In this document: one piece after another, positions 8,507-17,890 of the stretch | Numbering within the stretch: position 1 is the stretch's first letter | How the letters are laid out: every line of letters starts with the position of its first letter | From: Solidesulfovibrio alcoholivorans DSM 5433 | GTDB lineage: Bacteria > Desulfobacterota > Desulfovibrionia > Desulfovibrionales > Desulfovibrionaceae | Direction of reading: 5' to 3' | DNA: 64,000 bases | NCBI RefSeq assembly: GCF_000702665.1 | Contig: NZ_JNJA01000007.1 | Coordinates: 124,001-188,000, forward strand | Notes under the pieces: generated by a model | Database searches by the model: none | Seen by the model: only the letters and a program-made list of their open reading frames with translations | Told to the model about the DNA's origin: nothing | Made by a program: the position numbers and the translations under genes

Positions 8507-10477
8507 ATGAAAAAAACCATTCGCTACATCTTCCAATACGCCATCCTGGGCCTAGCGGCCTACCTGATCTATCAAACAGCCTTTACGCGCGGCACGCCGC
8601 CCGTCTTCGACCGGGCCAATTGGAGCCAGCGCGACGGTTTCGTGGCCCTGTCCGTGGGCGGCCTCACCGTCAGGGACGACGTGCCGGCGCTGATGACCAA
8701 GACCCGGCTGCGCGAGCACCTGCAGGCCCTGGCCAAGGCCGGCTACCGCACCATCACCTCCGATGACGTGCGCGCCTTCTACGACGAGGGCAAGCCCCTG
8801 CCGGAAAAGGCGCTCTACCTCATGTTCGAGGGTGGCCGCAAAGACTCCGTGCTCTTCAGCCAGCCCGCCCTTCAGGCAACCGGCTACCACGCCTCCCTCT
8901 ACCTCTACGGGGGCCACCTCAAGGGCTGGAACCGCTTCTTCGTCCGCGACAGCGAGGTCCGGAAAGTGGCGGAGAACCCCTTCTGGGACGTCAATTCCAT
9001 GGGCTACAATTGGAATCTCATCAACGTCACACCCCAGGGCGGCTACTCCCATTACCTGACCGCGCTCATCGACGGCCCGAACGGCAACCCCGTGGAAACC
9101 CAGGAACAGTTCGACGCCCGCGCTGCCGAGGATTTCCGCCTGGCCGCCAGCTCCATCAAGGAGGCCACAGGCATCGCCCCGGTGGGCTACCTGTTCACCC
9201 CGGCCAACACCCTGGGCGTGAGCATGCCGGAAGCCCTCGCCCGCCCGGTGGAACAAGACCTCGAAAAGCATTTCCCCATTGCCTTCACCCGGGTCGGCGA
9301 GAGCTACAACGACCGCGAAAAAAAACCCCGGGAGCTCACCCGGATGCAGATCGGCCCGGACTGGACCCCCGAACGCCTGCTCCTCGAGATCGAATCGCGC
9401 ATGCCCCGCTCGCGCTACCTCGACTTCGCCGATTCCGTGCGCCAGGGCCTGTGGCAGGTCACGACCGGCGGCATCGCCGCCGACGGAGCGCGCCTGATGC
9501 TGAGCCAGGCCGGTGGCAAGGCCCCCTTCGCCCGGCTGCGCGGCTCGGAAGGGTTCGAGAACTTCCTGTGCCAGGTCAAAGTCTACCCCACGGACGAAGG
9601 CGCGAGCCTCGTGTACCTGCGCTACCGCGACCCGGGTTCCTTCGTGCGCGTCCAGACCACCACGGACCGGGTGCTCGTCCAGGAAAAAAACGGCACCTCG
9701 CTCAACACCATCTTCCAGTACGTCCTGCCCCTGGATCACAAGGGCCCGGTGACGCTCGAGTGCTGCGTGAAGTCCAACCGCCTGCTGCTGCGTGTGGACG
9801 GCACGGTGGCGAGCACCTACCCCATCCCCCTGACAGCGGACACCAGCCGGGGCAGCTTCGCCCTTGGCTCGCTCGGCGAAAATATGCGTCAGCCGGCCCT
9901 GTTCGGGGACCTGCGCCTGACCGCCTTTCCGCCGCGCTGGGTCCAGACGGCGCGCGTGGCCAACGTGAACCTCGACGATTCCCTCACGCTCACGGCCATG
10001 GTGTTGCCGGCCGACACCCTGACCCGCGACCCGGTCGGCGACGCCGCCGCCATGGTGGCCGTGTCGTCCAAGGGCGTGAACGCCTATCTCGACATGACCG
10101 GCGCGGATGCGGCCCGGATCACGGAAACCGTGCGCTTCGTCAAGGACGCCCCGGCCTCCCTGGTCTTCGCCAAGCTGTTGCGCGGATTCGTGCTGTCCCT
10201 GGACGCCTTCCCCGAGCTGCGGGATCTTGCCGCGCTTCTGGACACGCTGCACGCCCAGGGCTTTTCCGCCGCCGTGCGCCTGACCGCCGCTGCGGCGGCC
10301 CGGCTGACCGCGAGCAACGTCGCCCTGGCGGCGGACTGGCTGCTCTTCGACGCGCCGCCGAGCGCGGAGGACGCCGAGGAAATGACCGCGCTCAAGAACC
10401 GGTTCGACAGGGCTCGCATGCTGTACCGCGAACCCGGCCCCGACGACGCCGCAATCTTCTATCAGGGAAAGAGGTAG
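8507..10477 (+). CDS. Membrane-anchored deacetylase-fold protein with degenerate active site
   Basis: A 656-aa protein with one N-terminal span (about 8-27) and a periplasmic remainder. The segment around residues 40-260 follows PgaB/PelA-type polysaccharide deacetylases: a HLQALAKAGYRTITSDDVRA start and a core strand. The usual TFDDG is replaced by LMFEGG (about 102-107), and no HxxxH metal motif is evident. Residues about 300-500 look like a beta-sandwich carbohydrate-binding module, and about 500-640 like a TIM-barrel remnant. The order resembles PgaB (deacetylase then glycosidase-like domain), so it may guide polymer through the periplasm rather than deacetylate it. It ends 7 bases before the TPR/barrel gene. 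The role is inferred from context and fold. Confidence 0.6.
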   Translation: MKKTIRYIFQYAILGLAAYLIYQTAFTRGTPPVFDRANWSQRDGFVALSVGGLTVRDDVPALMTKTRLREHLQALAKAGYRTITSDDVRAFYDEGKPLPEKALYLMFEGGRKDSVLFSQPALQATGYHASLYLYGGHLKGWNRFFVRDSEVRKVAENPFWDVNSMGYNWNLINVTPQGGYSHYLTALIDGPNGNPVETQEQFDARAAEDFRLAASSIKEATGIAPVGYLFTPANTLGVSMPEALARPVEQDLEKHFPIAFTRVGESYNDREKKPRELTRMQIGPDWTPERLLLEIESRMPRSRYLDFADSVRQGLWQVTTGGIAADGARLMLSQAGGKAPFARLRGSEGFENFLCQVKVYPTDEGASLVYLRYRDPGSFVRVQTTTDRVLVQEKNGTSLNTIFQYVLPLDHKGPVTLECCVKSNRLLLRVDGTVASTYPIPLTADTSRGSFALGSLGENMRQPALFGDLRLTAFPPRWVQTARVANVNLDDSLTLTAMVLPADTLTRDPVGDAAAMVAVSSKGVNAYLDMTGADAARITETVRFVKDAPASLVFAKLLRGFVLSLDAFPELRDLAALLDTLHAQGFSAAVRLTAAAAARLTASNVALAADWLLFDAPPSAEDAEEMTALKNRFDRARMLYREPGPDDAAIFYQGKR

Positions 10478-10484
10478 CCGCGCC

Positions 10485-13400
10485 ATGATCAAGAAACTTC
10501 TCCTGCTCGTGGCGCTCGTCCTGGTCGCCCCGTCCGCCTCCTTCGGAGCGGATGCCTCGGTGGTCACGCTCCTGCGCCAGTCCCAGCAGGCCGAGGCCCG
10601 GGGTCAAACCGACCAGGCCCTGGAGATGATCAACCAGGCCCTGAGCCAGGACCCGGCCTACCCTCCCCTGTGGCGGCAAAAGGCCAGCATCCAGATCACC
10701 GCCAAGGATTATGCCGGCGCCCTCGATACCCTGGCCGTGGTCCTCAAGGCCGAACCCGACGACCTCGAGACCAACGTGCTGGAAGTCAGGGCCCTGCTGA
10801 GCCTTGGCGACCAGGGCACGTCCCGGCTCGACCAGTACGTCTCCGGCATCAAGGAGGGCATGGCCGATTCCCTGATCGCGGATCTGCTGCCGCGCCATCA
10901 GGCCAAGGCCAACCTGGCGCGGTTCATGGCCGCGTGGAAACCCGCCTCGACCGAGGGCCAGACCGTGAAGCGTCTGGCCCTCGGCTACGCGCAAGACGAT
11001 GCCGGGGCCCTGCGCGAACTGGCCGACGCCCCGAGCCCGGCCTCGCAGAAAAACGCCTTCGCCGCGCTCCAGTTCTTCGCTGGCAAGGAAGCCCTGACCG
11101 GAAAGCGCCTGGAACTGGCCCAGAAGCTGCTCGACAAGGCCATGGCCAACGGCTACGACCCGGTGGCCGTGACCGGCGAACTCGGCTGGGTGCGCTACAA
11201 CCAGGGCCAGCCCACCGCCGCCGCCGACCTGTGGGAATCCAAATGGCGCGATGCCCCGGACGTGGGCCTCTGGGCCGGCTGGATCGCCGACGCCCGCCTC
11301 ACGGCCAAGGACTACTCCCGCGCCGCCGATTTTCTTGAAAAAACCCTGCAATTCTCCCCCAAGAACTCCCTCTATCAAGGCCAATACCTCTTTGCCCTGC
11401 GGGCATCCGGGCAAAACGACAAGGCGGACGCCTTCGAGGCAAGGCTGCGCGCCGATTCCGATCAGGACGGCCTGCACTTCGGCCTGGCCATGACCGCTTG
11501 GAGCCGGGGCGACGACGCCGGCGCGGCCGAGGAATTCCGCCAGATCAAGAATCGCCGTCCCTTCCGCGACCGCATCATCGAACTGGCCGACGCCATGGTC
11601 GGCAGCATCGGCGCCAAGGGCGATCCGACCAAGGCCATCGCCTCCATCGAAAACCTGATCGAGGGCCTCGACGTGCGCGGGAACATCCTGCGCGACATCG
11701 GCTGGCGGTTGTGGGCGGCCAAGCGCCCGGACATGGCCCTGTCCTTCTGGCGGCAGTCCCTCAAGGAAGGACTGCCCGCCGGCGATCCGCTGGTGGCCCG
11801 CGTGGTGCCGCTTCTGATCGAGACCGGCCGCACCGGCGAGGCCATGACGCTGCTTAAGGCCAACGCGCCCGAGGTCACGCCCCTGGGGCTGGCCTGGAGC
11901 CTTGCCGTGGCCAACCGCTGGGACCTCGTGGGCAAGGTGCTGCCCGCCGTCCCGGCCGGCCCCTACCCGGATCTGTTCGGGGCCATGGCCGCCCTGCAAG
12001 GCGGGCAGCCCCAGGTCGCCCTGGACAAGATGCGCGTCGTGTCCACCCTGCCGGCCGGCGGTTTCGGCCAAGTGGCGGTGGTCGGCTTTTCCCCGGAAGG
12101 CCAGGTCGTGCGCGGTTCGCTGTCCCCGGCACTGGCCGACGAGGTCTACCTGCGCATCGCCCGCACCCTGGTCGAATACCAGATGGCGCAGGGCTTTTTC
12201 TTCCTGACGCCGCCTGCCTGGGCCGCCGGGGTTTCGCCCCGGGCCATGGCCCCGGTCTGGGCCCAAGCGGGCCGGGTATTGTGGACTTCCGGTCAGTACG
12301 ACCAGGCGGCCGTGTTCCTGGAAAACGCCCTGGCCGCCGATCCCGGCCAGACCCAGGCCATGCTCTATCTGGCCCTTTACGCCAAGCGCCAGGGCGACAA
12401 CGCCAAGGCGCAAGGCCTGCTCGACCGGGCCCTGGCCAAGGCCACGCCCTTCGACCGCAGCTACGCCCTGGGCGAATTCGCCCTGCTCGACGGCAATGCC
12501 CAAACCGCCCTGACCCATTTCCAGGAAGCCGTGTCCCTGGCCCCGAACGACACCGCCCTGCGCCTTCGCGTGATCGGGCTGCTCGCGGCCGCTCGCCGCT
12601 ACGACGAAGCCCGCCGGATGGCCGGCTGGTTCGACGCCATGGTCGCCAAGGGCGACCGTGCCGTCTTCAGCGCGGCGGCCGCCGCCAAGCTCGAGCTTGG
12701 CGACGCCAAGGGGGCCGAAGCCCTGTACCGAACCCTGCTCGCCACCCGGCCCGCTTCCTTGGACTACCTTTCGGGCCTGGGCCTCGCATTGAACCGCCAG
12801 AGCCGCTACGCCGAGACTGTGGCCGCCCTGTCCCGCACCTACGCCGACACGGCCTCGCCCTTGCTCGGCGGCGTGCTGTGCGAGGCGCTGCTCTCCCTTG
12901 GCGAATACCAGGAAGCCCTGAACCAGGCCGAAATCGGGCTGGCCAAGCACCCCGAGAACAAGGAACTGCTGCGTCAGGCCGCCGAGGCAACCGAGTTCGC
13001 CAAGGACCCGGCCCTGTGCGAGGCCTATGCCAGGCGCTACCTGGAACTCGACCCCGACTCGTCCATCGTGCAGAACATGTTCGCCCAGGCCCTGCTCGAC
13101 CAGAAAAAGTACGACGAGGCCCAGGCCCATTACACGGCCCTGCTTAAGAACAACCCGGCCTACCTCCCGGCTGTGCGCGGCAACTTCAACATCTACCAAT
13201 ACACCGGCAAGGCGGCCAAGGCCTACAAGGCGGCCCAGGAACTCATGAAACTGGCCCCGGACAACGCCACGCTGCGTCTGCAGTACGCCGTGGCCGCCGC
13301 CGCGGACCAGGACTTCCGCCCCGCCTACCCGGCGCTGCACACCATCCGGGACTTCGGCCCGGGCAGCCCGGTGTTGTGCCTGTATTACGCCGACGTGCGC

Positions 13401-15344
13401 GACGCCGAAACGCCCGGCAAGGTGCGCCTGTCGCAGATGGCCGACCACCTGCGGGCCATCGCCGCCGCCGGCGGCAGCTTCCTTGGTGCGGACGACCTGG
13501 CCAACCGGCCGGCCGGCGACGCCGCCCTGCAAAAACGCGACACCAACCTCGCGCCCCAGGTCTTCCTCATCGTGGACCGCACCGACGCGGCCGTGCTCAA
13601 GAAGATCGACGCGCTGCTGGCCGAGGTCGGAGGCAAGGCCATGCTGGTCGTCGGCGGCGAATCACTGACCGCCGGCACGCCCTATCTGCCGGATCTGGCC
13701 ATGGTCCGCGCCCTGGCCGGCAACGGCCGCTGGTCCCTGGCCCTGACCGACCACAACCCGCCCCGCGCGGACGGCCAGACGCCCGGCGCCCTGAACCTGT
13801 GGAACACCTGCGGCGCACAGGCCTGTCCGCCCGACGAAACGCCGGGTTCGCGGCTGGCCGCACGGCTGCATGACCTGGACCCCCAGGGCGTGATCTTCGG
13901 CGACGCCCGCCCGGTCTTCTTCTACCCCGGCGGCGACGCGCCCCAGGACATCCTGGGCGCAACCGACGCCGGCCGGGAAGCCTACCGGAAACTTGTGGCG
14001 GACACCTTCCCCATGGCCTTCGAACTCAACAGCGAAGGCTACTGGACCCCGTTGTCCGATCCCCACCGCATCGCGGCCAAGGCCGTGGCCCCGTCCCTGG
14101 ACACGGCCGGGCTCACCCGCTACCTGGAGCAGGTCAACCCCATGCGCCAGGTCTCCCTGGAACTGGCCAAGGTCTACTCCTGGCAGGAACAGCTCGGACA
14201 GGCGGAGAACTATTTCAAGGAAGCCGACGAGCTCAAGGCCAATCCTGCCGACCTGACCTACCACAAGGCCGTCAACGCCTACTACATGTACGACGACCCC
14301 GTGGCCGTGACCCGGGCCCAAAAGGCCGTGGCCGTCGATCCCGATGCCGAACGCACCCATATCCAGCTGGGCCGGGCCGAACTGCGCACCAGGCCCAAGG
14401 CAGAAGCCAGCATCAACACCTGGTGGGACAGCGACAACCGCCGCTACTGGTGGTACGGCCTGCGCGGCGAAGTCCACGTCCTCGACAGCCTCGTGGTTTT
14501 CGCCAAGGGCGGCCGGGTGGAATGGTCCATCGACAGCTACCAGCGGCGCGGCTACATGCTGCGGGCCGTCTCCAACACCATTGCGAACGGCTACCTGAGC
14601 GCCTCCGACGTCTACAACGTGCTCAATTCCCGCCGCACCCAGTACCTGGACGGCGAAGACCTCGTGGTCGGGGCGCGCTGGTTCTTCCATCCGGAGTTCT
14701 GGCTGGAAGCGCAAGGCCAGCTGACCAACACCGACGGCGGCCCCAGCACCTGGCTCAACGGTCAGGCCACCCTGCACGGTCCGTTCGCGCCCAAGGGCGT
14801 GCCCATCGACGGCACCTGGGACGTCCAGGCCGCCCACGAGCGCATCGACACCGTGGAGGCCATCTCGGAACAGATCATGGCCAACCGGTTGAGCCTTTTT
14901 ACCCACAACCGGATTTTCAACTACTACGACCTGTTCCTGAACCTGCACGGCATCTCGCGCAGCGACGGCAACAACTCCGGATTCGTCGACGGCCGCCTCC
15001 TGGCGCGGCTGTTCGAATACCCGCTGTTTTCCGTGGGCTACGCCTTCCAGTTCGCCAACAGCGACCGCAATCCGACCCAGTACTGGGCGCCCCTGGACCT
15101 GGCTACCCACCTGGCCTACGCCACCGTCGGCTACGCCCCGACGCGCTGGTTCAACATCAACGGCAGCGTGGGCTACGGCCCCTCGCGCGACCGCAGCAAC
15201 GACTGGCGCAACATCTGGCGCGTCAACGCAGGCATGGACATCACCCTCAAAGAGCGGTTAAAGTTCTCGGTGAAGTACTCCTATTTCAGTTCCCCCACCT
15301 ACAACCTCAACGAAGCATGGGCAGGCATAAACTACACGTTCTAG
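10485..15344 (+). CDS. TPR / outer-membrane beta-barrel exopolysaccharide export protein (PgaA-like)
   Basis: A 1619-aa protein with a signal peptide (about 1-22). A very long TPR superhelix (about 24-970) is followed by a deacetylase-like segment (about 995-1190) lacking a clear metal triad. More TPRs follow (about 1210-1305), then a C-terminal beta-barrel (about 1311-1619) with alternating aromatic strands and a terminal Phe (INYTF), the usual outer-membrane barrel signature. TPR plus barrel is the architecture of PgaA, the PNAG exporter, but this protein is about twice as long and has a deacetylase-like insert. It would carry the polymer across the periplasm and out through the outer membrane. 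It overlaps the next gene by 28 bases. Confidence 0.8.
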   Translation: MIKKLLLLVALVLVAPSASFGADASVVTLLRQSQQAEARGQTDQALEMINQALSQDPAYPPLWRQKASIQITAKDYAGALDTLAVVLKAEPDDLETNVLEVRALLSLGDQGTSRLDQYVSGIKEGMADSLIADLLPRHQAKANLARFMAAWKPASTEGQTVKRLALGYAQDDAGALRELADAPSPASQKNAFAALQFFAGKEALTGKRLELAQKLLDKAMANGYDPVAVTGELGWVRYNQGQPTAAADLWESKWRDAPDVGLWAGWIADARLTAKDYSRAADFLEKTLQFSPKNSLYQGQYLFALRASGQNDKADAFEARLRADSDQDGLHFGLAMTAWSRGDDAGAAEEFRQIKNRRPFRDRIIELADAMVGSIGAKGDPTKAIASIENLIEGLDVRGNILRDIGWRLWAAKRPDMALSFWRQSLKEGLPAGDPLVARVVPLLIETGRTGEAMTLLKANAPEVTPLGLAWSLAVANRWDLVGKVLPAVPAGPYPDLFGAMAALQGGQPQVALDKMRVVSTLPAGGFGQVAVVGFSPEGQVVRGSLSPALADEVYLRIARTLVEYQMAQGFFFLTPPAWAAGVSPRAMAPVWAQAGRVLWTSGQYDQAAVFLENALAADPGQTQAMLYLALYAKRQGDNAKAQGLLDRALAKATPFDRSYALGEFALLDGNAQTALTHFQEAVSLAPNDTALRLRVIGLLAAARRYDEARRMAGWFDAMVAKGDRAVFSAAAAAKLELGDAKGAEALYRTLLATRPASLDYLSGLGLALNRQSRYAETVAALSRTYADTASPLLGGVLCEALLSLGEYQEALNQAEIGLAKHPENKELLRQAAEATEFAKDPALCEAYARRYLELDPDSSIVQNMFAQALLDQKKYDEAQAHYTALLKNNPAYLPAVRGNFNIYQYTGKAAKAYKAAQELMKLAPDNATLRLQYAVAAAADQDFRPAYPALHTIRDFGPGSPVLCLYYADVRDAETPGKVRLSQMADHLRAIAAAGGSFLGADDLANRPAGDAALQKRDTNLAPQVFLIVDRTDAAVLKKIDALLAEVGGKAMLVVGGESLTAGTPYLPDLAMVRALAGNGRWSLALTDHNPPRADGQTPGALNLWNTCGAQACPPDETPGSRLAARLHDLDPQGVIFGDARPVFFYPGGDAPQDILGATDAGREAYRKLVADTFPMAFELNSEGYWTPLSDPHRIAAKAVAPSLDTAGLTRYLEQVNPMRQVSLELAKVYSWQEQLGQAENYFKEADELKANPADLTYHKAVNAYYMYDDPVAVTRAQKAVAVDPDAERTHIQLGRAELRTRPKAEASINTWWDSDNRRYWWYGLRGEVHVLDSLVVFAKGGRVEWSIDSYQRRGYMLRAVSNTIANGYLSASDVYNVLNSRRTQYLDGEDLVVGARWFFHPEFWLEAQGQLTNTDGGPSTWLNGQATLHGPFAPKGVPIDGTWDVQAAHERIDTVEAISEQIMANRLSLFTHNRIFNYYDLFLNLHGISRSDGNNSGFVDGRLLARLFEYPLFSVGYAFQFANSDRNPTQYWAPLDLATHLAYATVGYAPTRWFNINGSVGYGPSRDRSNDWRNIWRVNAGMDITLKERLKFSVKYSYFSSPTYNLNEAWAGINYTF

Positions 15345-16381
15345 GCAGACCACGGGCCGTCCGCCAGGGGATTACCCTCCTGGCGGCGGCCCTTGCGTGC
15401 GCGTTCGTGCTTCTGTCTTTTTTCCCGGCGCGGGCCTGGGCCCTCACCGCCTGGATCGCCGACTGGGATCTCGCCCGGGGGCTGGCCGAGTTCCGGTCCC
15501 ATCCGGGCCTTTTTGATTCCATCCGGGTCTTTTCCGCCAATTTCGACGAAAAGGACCGGCCGTCCCTGGCCCCGGACTGGGCCAGAATCCTCGGCCGGGA
15601 CGCCTCGGGCGTGTTCGGGGCCACGCCCGTCTTCCTGACCGTGGTCAACGACGTGGTCGCGGCCTCGGGCAAGGGCCTGAAACTCAAGGACCCGCCCCTG
15701 GTGTCGCGCCTGACGGCCACGCCCGAAGCCCGGGCCCGGCATATCGACGCCCTGGTGGAGCTGGCCAAGCGCCATCATTTCCAAGGCATCGAAATCGATT
15801 ATGAAAATGTGGCCGAAGCGGATTGGCCCAATTTCCTGACTTTCGTGGCCGCGCTGCAGGCGCGCACCGCATCCGAGGGATTGGCCCTGGCCGTGTTGCT
15901 CCAGCCCCAGCGCCGCTACCTGGCCACGCCCCTGCCGCCCGGGCCGCAGTATGTGCTCATGGGCTACAACCTGTTCGGCTTCCATTCGGGCCCCGGCCCC
16001 AAGGCCACGCCGGAGTTCCTGGCGGCCCAGGCCGCGGCGTTGCGCGCCATCGGGGCGCTCGGTGCCACCACGCTGGCCCTGGCCACGGGCGGCTTCGACT
16101 GGACCGGCTCGCAAAAGGCCAGCCAGTTGACGGAATCCGAGGCCCGGACCCTGCTCGCCAAGACCCGCGCCACGCCCACGCGCTCGCCCGGCAACGGCTA
16201 TCTTGTGAGCCACTACCGCGACGACGCCGGCAAGGACCACGAGGTCTGGCACGCCGACGGACAGACGATGGACTTGTTGTGGCAGGCCGCGCAGGCGGCG
16301 GGATTCAGCAAGCTCGCCATCTGGCGGCTCGGCGGCAACTCGCCATCCCTCTTCACCTTCTTGTCCGGGCTCAAACGCTAG
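15317..16381 (+). CDS. Secreted GH18-like glycoside hydrolase
   Basis: A 354-aa product with an N-terminal hydrophobic export segment (about 18-40, ending PARAWA) and a TIM-barrel of the GH18/YaaH type. The core strand reads QGIEIDYEN (about 156-164), matching DGxxxDxE with the catalytic Glu present and the first Asp changed to Gln. LMGYNLFGFH and AIWRLGG are the late barrel strands expected in this fold. It probably cleaves or trims an N-acetylhexosamine polymer in the periplasm, the role played by the C-terminal hydrolase domain of PgaB or by PelA. The ATG at 15317 overlaps the upstream gene, implying translational coupling, with only a weak ribosome-binding site. Confidence 0.7.
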   Translation: MGRHKLHVLGRPRAVRQGITLLAAALACAFVLLSFFPARAWALTAWIADWDLARGLAEFRSHPGLFDSIRVFSANFDEKDRPSLAPDWARILGRDASGVFGATPVFLTVVNDVVAASGKGLKLKDPPLVSRLTATPEARARHIDALVELAKRHHFQGIEIDYENVAEADWPNFLTFVAALQARTASEGLALAVLLQPQRRYLATPLPPGPQYVLMGYNLFGFHSGPGPKATPEFLAAQAAALRAIGALGATTLALATGGFDWTGSQKASQLTESEARTLLAKTRATPTRSPGNGYLVSHYRDDAGKDHEVWHADGQTMDLLWQAAQAAGFSKLAIWRLGGNSPSLFTFLSGLKR

Positions 16382-16548
16382 CGCCGGCATTGTCTTCCCG
16401 CATGGCGTTGCTATCTTAAGGAAACGTCGCGTGCGCACGGTCACGCTTTCAAAGACGAAAGCGACCCGAATGGGACCGTCATGCGCCGGATGTAAAGGCG
16501 AAATGAACCCTCGGCACTTCCCGGGGGCTGACCATGAGAGGAAATATG

Positions 16549-17697
16549 ATGCGCATCCGTTCCTTCGCAATCCTGAGCCGCTTCGCGCTGGCCTGCCTGC
16601 TCCTGGCGGCATCGGCCGCCCCTGCGCCGGCGCAAGGCCTCTCCGCCGCGACCAAGGGCGTGCCCCTGCCCGGCAAAGGTCCGCGAGCCTACCTCGCCGT
16701 TATCATAGACGATCTCGCCAACCTGCAGCTGTGGTCGCAGCTGGCCGACGACGCCGACGCCTACGGCATCAAGACCACCCTGGCGCTCAACACGGCCAAG
16801 GCCACCCCCGCCGACTACGCGCTCATGTCCCGGCACATCGCCGCCGGCCACGAAGTGGCCAACCACACCCGCGACCACGTGCCCGTGGCCCCGGGGGCGG
16901 CCATCCGCCTGCGCTACGCCAACCCGGCGGCAAAGTCCGCCTACGCCGCCGTGGATGAGGAAAAGCAGACCCTGAAAATCTTCGTCAACCAGAACCCCGA
17001 ACCCGTGGCGAGCCTCGACCTGTCCGAAGAAGGGCGCACCCCGAGCCTCAAGCAGCTCGTGGACGCCCTGAACGACGTGCGCGGCGTGACCGCGGAACTC
17101 GGCGACCCCTACAACGCCAATCTCCGGTCGCGCTACCTGGCCACCGACGCCAAGACGGACATCTTCTTCAAAAACGGCTTCGCGCCGCTGTTCATGGACA
17201 CGGCCAAGAGCTCCCGCTACGAGATGGCCGGAGCGCTCGAGGACATCAAGGCCGGCATGCCCGACCATCCGGCCACGTCCATGATCTATCCGTTCCTGGT
17301 GAACGATTCCGTCACGCGCGCCGTCACCGTCGATCTCGGCATGACCTGCGGCCGTGTGGGCACGGCCGGCACTGCCGCCCTGGGATCGCCCGACGGCTAC
17401 GACCTCTACCGGATTTACGCGGTGAAACCCCGCGACGCCTTCGGCACGGACGTCGCCAGCCCGGACTTCGCCGCGAAGGTCGCGGCGTTCCTCAAGAAGA
17501 TCAAGGAAGTCGGCGGCGTGCTCAGCCTGTATTCCCACGGGCCGGACGAGTTCACCAACGAACAGTGGAAAGTGCTGCTGCCGATGCTGGCCAAGGACAA
17601 GGAGGTGGCCTACGTCACCCTGCACGGCCTGGAAGAGGCGGTAAAAAAGCTCGCCGTGCCGCGCGACGGCAAATACTACCTGCCCCAGGGCAAGTAG
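16549..17697 (+). CDS. Secreted polysaccharide deacetylase-like protein
   Basis: The 382-aa product has a signal peptide (cleavage near PAPAQG). Its NodB-like domain keeps the metal ligands: IIDD (about 51-54) and HTRDH (about 105-109), with a late LYSHGPDEF (about 326) where the catalytic-base strand is expected. Between these sits an insertion of about 110 residues shared with the protein at 4248-6416, and the phrase AYGIKTTLALN matches AYGIRTTLALN there, so the two are paralogues. It likely removes acetyl groups from the exopolysaccharide. ATG 16549 or 16546 is supported by GAGAGG at 16536-16541. It closes the operon before a strong terminator. It lacks the poly-Leu tail of its paralogue. 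Confidence 0.73.
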   Translation: MRIRSFAILSRFALACLLLAASAAPAPAQGLSAATKGVPLPGKGPRAYLAVIIDDLANLQLWSQLADDADAYGIKTTLALNTAKATPADYALMSRHIAAGHEVANHTRDHVPVAPGAAIRLRYANPAAKSAYAAVDEEKQTLKIFVNQNPEPVASLDLSEEGRTPSLKQLVDALNDVRGVTAELGDPYNANLRSRYLATDAKTDIFFKNGFAPLFMDTAKSSRYEMAGALEDIKAGMPDHPATSMIYPFLVNDSVTRAVTVDLGMTCGRVGTAGTAALGSPDGYDLYRIYAVKPRDAFGTDVASPDFAAKVAAFLKKIKEVGGVLSLYSHGPDEFTNEQWKVLLPMLAKDKEVAYVTLHGLEEAVKKLAVPRDGKYYLPQGK

Positions 17698-17741
17698 CCG
17701 AACGCATCGCGCCAGATCGCGCCAAGTCGCCACAAATCAAG

Positions 17742-17783
17742 AACCGCGCCCGGAGCCTTATGGCAGGCCCCGGGCGCGGTTTT
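17742..17783 (+). terminator. Intrinsic terminator of the exopolysaccharide operon
   Basis: AACCGCGCCCGG (17742-17753) pairs perfectly with CCGGGCGCGGTT (17770-17781) and runs into TTTT. This is a good rho-independent terminator, 45 bases after the last gene of the operon. Confidence 0.85.
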
Positions 17784-17824
17784 CGTTGCGCGGCCCAGGT
17801 TTCGTGGGCGCGTCCCCCCTTCCC

Positions 17825-17868
17825 GGGAGGTCCAGGAGGGGCCGTCGCCCCTCCTGGCCGCCGGAGGC
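17825..17868 (-). repeat. 3'-end GC-rich repeat, type A, copy 2
   Basis: Read on the minus strand it is GCCTCCGGCGGCC, then an AGGAGGGG/CCCCTCCT hairpin, then GGACCTCCC. It sits 22 bases past the gabD stop in that gene's sense orientation, after a purine-rich spacer (GGGGGAGAGAG), exactly like copy 1. Confidence 0.75.
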
Positions 17869-17890
17869 CTCTCTCCCCCGGCATTGCGCA

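Noticed and set aside
10392-13532. 1046-codon open frame on the minus strand
   Set aside because: It mirrors the TPR/barrel gene codon for codon in a GC-rich region, has low-complexity Gly/His/Gln-rich content and no ribosome-binding site or domain.
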